Positions 6,134 to 10,556 of a stretch of 10,556 bases of DNA are shown piece by piece. The notes beneath the pieces are model-generated. The model was not told the origin of the DNA and did no database searches. It saw nothing but the letters and a program-made list of their open reading frames with translations. Position 1 is the stretch's first letter. The number at the start of each line of letters is the position of its first letter. The DNA is from Sporomusa sp. (GTDB taxonomy: Bacteria; Bacillota_C; Negativicutes; Sporomusales; Sporomusaceae), in assembly GCA_029256645.1 (NCBI GenBank), contig JAQSXM010000083.1, positions 1-10,556 on the forward strand, written 5' to 3'. The position numbers and the translations under genes are program-made.

Positions 6134-7006
6134 ACTTAAAATTTTTACTGGAGTCAGTGTTGTATGATCTTCACTCTGACATATTTCCCGACCGATTCCG
6201 ATGAAATTCTTCTGGTAATCGTACATTTTTACTAAATCAGCACCGCTTCTCATGCAACAGATGCTTCGCCCATTCTTTACTGCTTGAGATTCTTGCTCTG
6301 ATAAAAGTATAGCCGGTATATGAGTAAGAACCTTGTCAGCATTTTGAATAGCCTGTTCCTTATTAGCGGCAATTTCTTCAAGTGTTACAGTCTGTTCTAA
6401 GCAGAAACTCCCTACCCGAGTTCTGACCAGAAAACTCATTACTGCCAGGCAGTTTAACCTGTGGCCAATATCAGCACAAAGTGTGCGTATATACGTTCCC
6501 TTAGAACAAGTTACATCAAAAACAATACCAGTTTCGGATTCTGTCACAAGCGAGAGATCGTCAATTATAATTTTACGTGCTTTTCGCTCAACAACTTGGC
6601 CTGCACGGGCCAGTTCATATAACTTTTTTCCGCCAATTTTGATAGCGGAATACATGGGCGGGATTTGCTCGGTTTCACCAATAAATGAAGCTAACGCTTC
6701 CTTTATTTGGTTAGAATTTGGCCTGGTGTACGGTTGACTATTAATAACCTGCCCCGTATCATCCCCAGTATCTGTTGCAAAACCGAAAGTAAGCTCAGCC
6801 CGGTAACTTTTATCTGCATCAGCCAGGTATTCAACCAGCCTGGTGGCATTGCCGATGAATACCGGCAAAACTCCAGCTGCTGCCGGATCCAAAGTACCGG
6901 CATGGCCAACACGCTTTATGTTATATAGCCGCCGGACAAACGCAACCACATCATGGGATGTCATCCCTGGGGGTTTAAGAACATTAATTAAACCACTCTG
7001 CATCAT
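6122..7006 (-). CDS. truB: tRNA pseudouridine(55) synthase
   Basis: TruB isomerises U55 in the T-loop of nearly all tRNAs and also acts as a tRNA folding chaperone. The protein has 294 residues. The N-terminal motif GLINVLKPPGMTSHDVV (5-21) and HAGTLDPAAAGVLPV (35-49) identify the family, with Asp40 the catalytic nucleophile. KSYRAELTFG (66-75), YSAIKIGGKKLYELAR (119-134) and SKGTYIRTLCADIG (168-181) complete the catalytic domain. The region after about residue 228 is the small RNA-binding C-terminal domain. Translation starts at ATG 7006, overlapping the nrnA stop by four bases (ATGA), so the two genes are translationally coupled. A second ATG follows immediately at 7003. Only a weak AGG element precedes the start. 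Confidence 0.97.
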   Translation of the reverse strand: MMQSGLINVLKPPGMTSHDVVAFVRRLYNIKRVGHAGTLDPAAAGVLPVFIGNATRLVEYLADADKSYRAELTFGFATDTGDDTGQVINSQPYTRPNSNQIKEALASFIGETEQIPPMYSAIKIGGKKLYELARAGQVVERKARKIIIDDLSLVTESETGIVFDVTCSKGTYIRTLCADIGHRLNCLAVMSFLVRTRVGSFCLEQTVTLEEIAANKEQAIQNADKVLTHIPAILLSEQESQAVKNGRSICCMRSGADLVKMYDYQKNFIGIGREICQSEDHTTLTPVKILSPDR

Positions 7007-7968
7007 TCAATCCTAAACCCTTTAGCCAACTGTTTTTTCGCTGCCTCTATGATTAGCCTTTTCGCCTTATTAAGCGGCTCTGATACAGTACATCCGGCTG
7101 CCCGGGCATGACCGCCGCCGCCAAACATCAGTGCGATCTTACTAACATCGACCGTTTTGGAACGCAAACTCACTCTTATACTATTATCCGTTTCCTTAAA
7201 CATGATGGCAATTTCAACACCTTCAATGTTCCGTGGATAATTAATAAATCCTTCAGTGTCATCCCTGAGATTAGTCAATATTTCTTGTCTCAAGGTTAAT
7301 GCCGCGATCTGTCCACCTTGACAATCGACCATCTCCAATGTTTCAAGGACTTTAGGCAGTACTTCGATAACAGCCAACGGTTTAGTATCAAGGTGTTCCG
7401 AAATAATATGGGGCTTGGCACCCAAAGCAACCAATTCAGAGGCAAATTTAAGCGTTTCTGTGGAGGTATTGGCAAACCGGAAAAAACCGCAGTCAGTCGC
7501 TATTGCTGTAAACAACGCGGTAGCCATACTAGCTGTAATACTCGCATCCACCTCTTTAAGCAGCTTTAAGATTATTTCTCCAGTTGCCGCTGCTTGACTA
7601 TCCACATACCAATAGTCAGCAAACTTAAGGTTGGAGATGTGATGGTCCAGATTTAGTATAGGTGCTTTTACAGCATTACGAACCCTGCCGATTCGCTCCA
7701 AATCGCTGGCATCAAGTACTACCAGCAAATCCGCTTCAATCTCCAAGCTATCTGGCTTCTCAATTTTTTCCCAGTCAGAAAGAAATTTAAAGGTTCGGGG
7801 GATTTCATCATCAAGCAGCATCTTAACCTGTTTTCCTTGGGCTGAGAGGTATGCATTCAGCGCAAGCAGTGATCCCAATGCGTCACCGTCAGGGTGGATG
7901 TGAGCAGTAAGTATAATATTATTGGCCTCGCTTAACAGCTTAGCACTGTGGGCAATAGATACTTCCAC
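7003..7968 (-). CDS. nrnA: Bifunctional oligoribonuclease / pAp phosphatase (DHH-DHHA1 family)
   Basis: NrnA-type enzymes degrade 2- to 5-nt RNAs left by other nucleases and, in many species, hydrolyse 3'-phosphoadenosine 5'-phosphate. The protein has 321 residues. The DHH domain (about 1-190) contains HPDGD (25-29), DASD (86-89), DHH (108-110) and Asp159 in ATDCGFF, the set that binds two metal ions. The DHHA1 substrate domain (about 215-318) ends with GGGGHARAAG (283-292). The GTG start at 7968 lies 2 bases after the rbfA stop. Its Shine-Dalgarno-like AAGAAGG lies within the end of rbfA at a rather long spacing, so coupling to rbfA translation is likely. The position between rbfA and truB is standard for Bacillota. 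Confidence 0.94.
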   Translation of the reverse strand: MEVSIAHSAKLLSEANNIILTAHIHPDGDALGSLLALNAYLSAQGKQVKMLLDDEIPRTFKFLSDWEKIEKPDSLEIEADLLVVLDASDLERIGRVRNAVKAPILNLDHHISNLKFADYWYVDSQAAATGEIILKLLKEVDASITASMATALFTAIATDCGFFRFANTSTETLKFASELVALGAKPHIISEHLDTKPLAVIEVLPKVLETLEMVDCQGGQIAALTLRQEILTNLRDDTEGFINYPRNIEGVEIAIMFKETDNSIRVSLRSKTVDVSKIALMFGGGGHARAAGCTVSEPLNKAKRLIIEAAKKQLAKGFRIE

Positions 7969-7970
7969 TG

Positions 7971-8327
7971 TTACTGATTGCCTTCTTCCTGCTTAATTTT
8001 TAGGATGAGTTCCTGAATTCGCGCACTATATTCCAGTGTTTCATCAAGATGCAGCGACAATTCGGGAGCAAATCTCATTCGGATGCGTTTACCGATTTCG
8101 GCCCGCATATAACCTAATGATTTCGTAAGTCCGGACCAGGTCTCGGCTTTTTGGTCGTCGCTGCCCATAAGGCTAATATATACCTTAGCACTGCGTAAAT
8201 CACCCGTAGCTTCCACTCTGGTAACGGTTACGAAACCAATACGAGGATCTTTAAGTTCAGTCAAAATCATTTTACTAATCTCTTGTTTGATAAATTCCTG
8301 AACTTTTTCTACCCGCAATTGTCCCAT
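7971..8327 (-). CDS. rbfA: 30S ribosome-binding factor A
   Basis: RbfA is a small KH-fold assembly factor that binds the 30S neck and helps 16S rRNA 5'-end maturation; it is also important in the cold. The protein has 118 residues, normal for the family. It begins with MGQLRVEKVQEFIKQEIS and carries the hallmark DPRIGFVTVTRVEATGDLRSAKVYIS region (28-53). A later stretch reads RMRFAPELSLHLDETLEYSARI (83-104). The ATG at 8327 has GGAGG 7 bases upstream (8335-8339). It lies 29 bases after infB. Confidence 0.97.
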   Translation of the reverse strand: MGQLRVEKVQEFIKQEISKMILTELKDPRIGFVTVTRVEATGDLRSAKVYISLMGSDDQKAETWSGLTKSLGYMRAEIGKRIRMRFAPELSLHLDETLEYSARIQELILKIKQEEGNQ

Positions 8328-8356
8328 AGTAATTCCTCCGCTAAATAAACATACGA

Positions 8357-10556
8357 TTAACCCCGTGGGGTAACTTCTTCCATGGTAAAGGCTTCAATAA
8401 TATCGCCTTCTTTAACATCGCGGAACTTTTCAATAGTTACGCCACATTCATAGTTCTGAGCAACCTCTTTAACATCATCTTTAAAACGGCGCAGTGATTC
8501 CAGCTTTCCTTCATGGACAACAATACCATTTCGAATAAGCCGTACTTGGGAGGTACTGGTTATTTTTCCTTCAAGTACATACGATCCAGCAACAACCGCT
8601 TTAGGAACAGAGATTACCTGACGTACCTCTGCACGTCCTAAAATAACTTCTTTAAACTCGGGCGCCAACATACCGGTAATTGCAGCTTCTACATCGTTAA
8701 TGGCATCGTAGATAACCCGGTAGAGTCTAATGTCAATCTTCTCACTGTCTGCAGCCTTGCGGGCATTACCGTCAGGACGAACATTGAAACCGATGATAAG
8801 CGCATTTGAAGCAGCAGCTAACATAACATCAGATTCGTTGATGGCACCTACACCTGCATGGACAATATTAACTCTAACTTCTTTATTTTTAATGTTAAGC
8901 AGAGACTGGCGGAGAGCCTCAATAGAACCTTGAACATCTGCCTTAACAACGATATTAAGGTCCTTTAAACTCCCTTCCTGAATTTGCTTGAATAAATCAT
9001 CTAAAGAGACTTTTTGTGATTGCTTGATTTCTTCAGTACGTTTTTTGGCAATACGTTTTTCAGCCACAGCTCTAGCTGTCCGTTCATCAACAGCTACCAG
9101 CGTATCGCCTGCCTGCGGTACATCTGCCAAACCAAGTACTTCTACAGGTGTGGCCGGTTCGGCCTTTTTCACTTTCTCGCCTCGGTCATTCACCATTGCC
9201 CGAACTTTACCATAAGCTGTTCCAGCAATAATCGTATCACCAATTCTCAGCGTACCTTTTTGTACCAGGACAGTTGATACAGGCCCCCGGCCTTTATCAA
9301 GCTTAGCTTCAATAATTGTTCCATAAGCAAGACGATTGGGGTTTGCTTTAAGGTCAAGCATCTCAGCCACTAATAAAATCATTTCCAGCAGTTCGCTAAT
9401 ACCTGTTTTCTGATGGGCAGACACCGGCGCCATAATCGTATCGCCACCCCAATCTTCAGGTATTAACTGGTGCTCAGCTAACTGCTGCTTAACTCGGTCC
9501 GGATTTGCGCCTGGACGGTCCATTTTATTAATTGCAACAATAATTGGTACTTTTGCCGATTTGGCGTGATTAATAGCTTCTATAGTCTGAGGCATAACAC
9601 CGTCATCGGCAGCGACTACCAGAATAGCAATATCAGTCACTTGTGCGCCGCGGGCACGCATGGCAGTAAAAGCCTCATGCCCTGGTGTATCCAGAAAGAC
9701 AATTTTTTTGCCTTGACAGATTACTTGATAAGCACCGATATGTTGGGTAATACCGCCGGCTTCCTGGGACGTAACATGAGTTTGCCTGATAGAATCTAAG
9801 AGTGAGGTTTTGCCATGGTCAACATGCCCCATAACAGTTACAACTGGTGGGCGATATACCAAGTCTTTCTCATCATCTTCAATTTCAGGAATTTCTGTCG
9901 GATCTTCTTCAGGCGGAATCGCTTCTACTGCAACCCCGAATTCGCCGCCTAAAATACTGGCAGTATCAAAATCAACTTCCTGATTGATGTTAACCATCGT
10001 ACCCAACATCATCAGTTTCTTGATTATTTCACCGGCTTCCCGGCCCATTTTACCCGCAAGTTCTTTGACTGTAATCGATTCACCAATCTTAATGTTCTTA
10101 GGTTTAGGCATCTCAGCTTTAACATGTGGTGCTGACTGAGTTCTAGCAGACTGATGTCTGTGTTGATTTGAACGTTGTTGTGAGTTCCTATTTCCCGGGC
10201 CTGAGCTGCCGCTATTGCGCGCATTATTATTAGCTGGTCGACGATTATTATTCTGGAATTGCGAATTCTGCTGTCCTGCCGGTCTGTTTTCGGGACCTGC
10301 AGTACCACTCTGAGCCGGACGTTGCGTTGGTCGCTGTTGCTGATTATTGTAAGCTGGACGGTTCTGTGATGATTGTTGCTGATTATTGTAAGCTGGACGG
10401 TTCTGTGATGATTGTTGCTGATTATTATAACCTGGCCGGTTCTGCGGCTGTTGCTGCTGATTATTATAACCTGGCCGATTCTGCGGCTGTTGCTGCTGAT
10501 TATTATAACCTGGCCGGTTCTGTGGTGGTTGCTGTTGATTATTATAACCTGGCCGG
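8357..10556 (-). CDS. infB: Translation initiation factor IF-2 (5' end outside window)
   Basis: IF2 is the GTPase that brings initiator fMet-tRNA to the 30S subunit and promotes subunit joining. The frame is open from 10555 to the stop at 8357, giving 732 visible residues; the true start lies to the right. Counted from an internal Met at 10111, the IF2_N domain covers about 5-63. G-domain motifs are GHVDHGKT (95-102), GGIT (119-122), DTPGH (141-145), NKMD (195-198) and SAH (231-233). Domain II, IF2-specific domain 3 and the C-terminal fMet-tRNA-binding beta barrel follow to the end. Before that Met lie 148 residues of disordered sequence. The first 78 are six units of a 13-residue Asn/Gln-rich repeat; the next 70 are Arg/Asn/Gln/Ser-rich. 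No Shine-Dalgarno marks the internal Met, so I do not treat it as the start. Confidence 0.97.
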   Translation of the reverse strand, partial: RPGYNNQQQPPQNRPGYNNQQQQPQNRPGYNNQQQQPQNRPGYNNQQQSSQNRPAYNNQQQSSQNRPAYNNQQQRPTQRPAQSGTAGPENRPAGQQNSQFQNNNRRPANNNARNSGSSGPGNRNSQQRSNQHRHQSARTQSAPHVKAEMPKPKNIKIGESITVKELAGKMGREAGEIIKKLMMLGTMVNINQEVDFDTASILGGEFGVAVEAIPPEEDPTEIPEIEDDEKDLVYRPPVVTVMGHVDHGKTSLLDSIRQTHVTSQEAGGITQHIGAYQVICQGKKIVFLDTPGHEAFTAMRARGAQVTDIAILVVAADDGVMPQTIEAINHAKSAKVPIIVAINKMDRPGANPDRVKQQLAEHQLIPEDWGGDTIMAPVSAHQKTGISELLEMILLVAEMLDLKANPNRLAYGTIIEAKLDKGRGPVSTVLVQKGTLRIGDTIIAGTAYGKVRAMVNDRGEKVKKAEPATPVEVLGLADVPQAGDTLVAVDERTARAVAEKRIAKKRTEEIKQSQKVSLDDLFKQIQEGSLKDLNIVVKADVQGSIEALRQSLLNIKNKEVRVNIVHAGVGAINESDVMLAAASNALIIGFNVRPDGNARKAADSEKIDIRLYRVIYDAINDVEAAITGMLAPEFKEVILGRAEVRQVISVPKAVVAGSYVLEGKITSTSQVRLIRNGIVVHEGKLESLRRFKDDVKEVAQNYECGVTIEKFRDVKEGDIIEAFTMEEVTPRG
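10322..10555 (-). repeat. Six tandem 39-bp repeats inside infB coding for [13 protein letters not shown] units
   Basis: Reading the minus strand from 10555, six in-frame 39-bp units each encode R-P-(G/A)-Y-N-N-Q-Q-Q-x-x-x-x. Units 2 and 3 differ at one base. Units 4 and 5 share an exact out-of-phase 39-bp period extending into unit 6. By my count 43 of the 78 residues are Asn or Gln and none is acidic. The array reaches the window edge and probably continues. This is a coding minisatellite within a low-complexity segment and not a mobile element. Confidence 0.95.

Noticed and set aside
8361..8370. Short palindrome CCCCGTGGGG near the infB 3' end
   Set aside because: It lies within the last codons of infB and has no U tract, so it is not a terminator. 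Its small size is expected by chance.
10109..10111. Internal ATG as the infB start or as a short IF2 isoform start
   Set aside because: The frame stays open upstream to the window edge with clear repeat coding, and no Shine-Dalgarno precedes this ATG. A short isoform is possible in principle but nothing in the sequence supports it.
10024..10308. A 94-codon open frame on the minus strand in another frame over the infB low-complexity region
   Set aside because: It overlaps infB, whose frame is open through the whole region with a coherent repeat protein. The shadow frame has no ribosome binding site and no recognisable family.

Overview
The window reads as chromosomal DNA of an endospore-forming Bacillota (Firmicutes) with moderate-to-low GC. 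The evidence is gene order (infB-rbfA-nrnA-truB-ribF-rpsO-pnp followed by a YlxY-type deacetylase, as around Bacillus subtilis pnpA), strong AGGAGG ribosome binding sites, intrinsic terminators with long U tracts, and spore-wall-type enzymes at the left end. I suspect Negativicutes or Clostridia rather than Bacilli, but the sequence alone does not prove this. All ten genes lie on the minus strand, so transcription runs from high to low coordinates. I see no tRNA, rRNA, CRISPR array, insertion sequence or phage gene, and no gene-free stretch longer than about 140 bases.

Right to left, the first block (10556 to 5150) is a translation and RNA-metabolism operon. It holds infB (5' end outside the window), rbfA, nrnA, truB and ribF, packed with overlaps or gaps of 2 to 45 bases. 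IF2 starts initiation, RbfA matures the 30S subunit, NrnA degrades nanoRNAs and/or pAp, TruB makes tRNA pseudouridine-55, and RibF makes FMN and FAD. The visible N-terminal part of IF2 contains a tandem 39-bp repeat coding for an Asn/Gln-rich, Arg/Tyr-spaced disordered tract, the most unusual coding feature here.

The second block is rpsO and pnp. rpsO has its own sigma-A-type promoter just past the ribF stop. Its leader of about 96 nt can fold into a 5'-terminal hairpin and a longer branched helix ahead of a perfect Shine-Dalgarno, as expected for S15 autoregulation. A strong terminator separates rpsO from pnp. pnp has no clear promoter of its own and a 703-residue product when the start with a real ribosome binding site is chosen.

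The third block (2398 to 1) is a cell-envelope or spore module. It holds a YlxY-like NodB-fold protein that has lost the catalytic Asp-Asp motif and carries a good sigma-E-like promoter, a secreted family 18 glycoside hydrolase of the spore cortex-lytic/YaaH type, and the first 93 codons of another secreted protein that resembles the GH18 leader region in layout. ylxY and the GH18 gene are separated by a terminator. The GH18 gene and the partial gene are probably co-transcribed.

Most of the window is ordinary, well-conserved housekeeping sequence. The points worth a second look are the IF2 repeat tract, the active-site-less YlxY with its sporulation-type promoter, the rpsO leader, and the tandem secreted genes at the left edge. 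I found no convincing undescribed multi-gene system.
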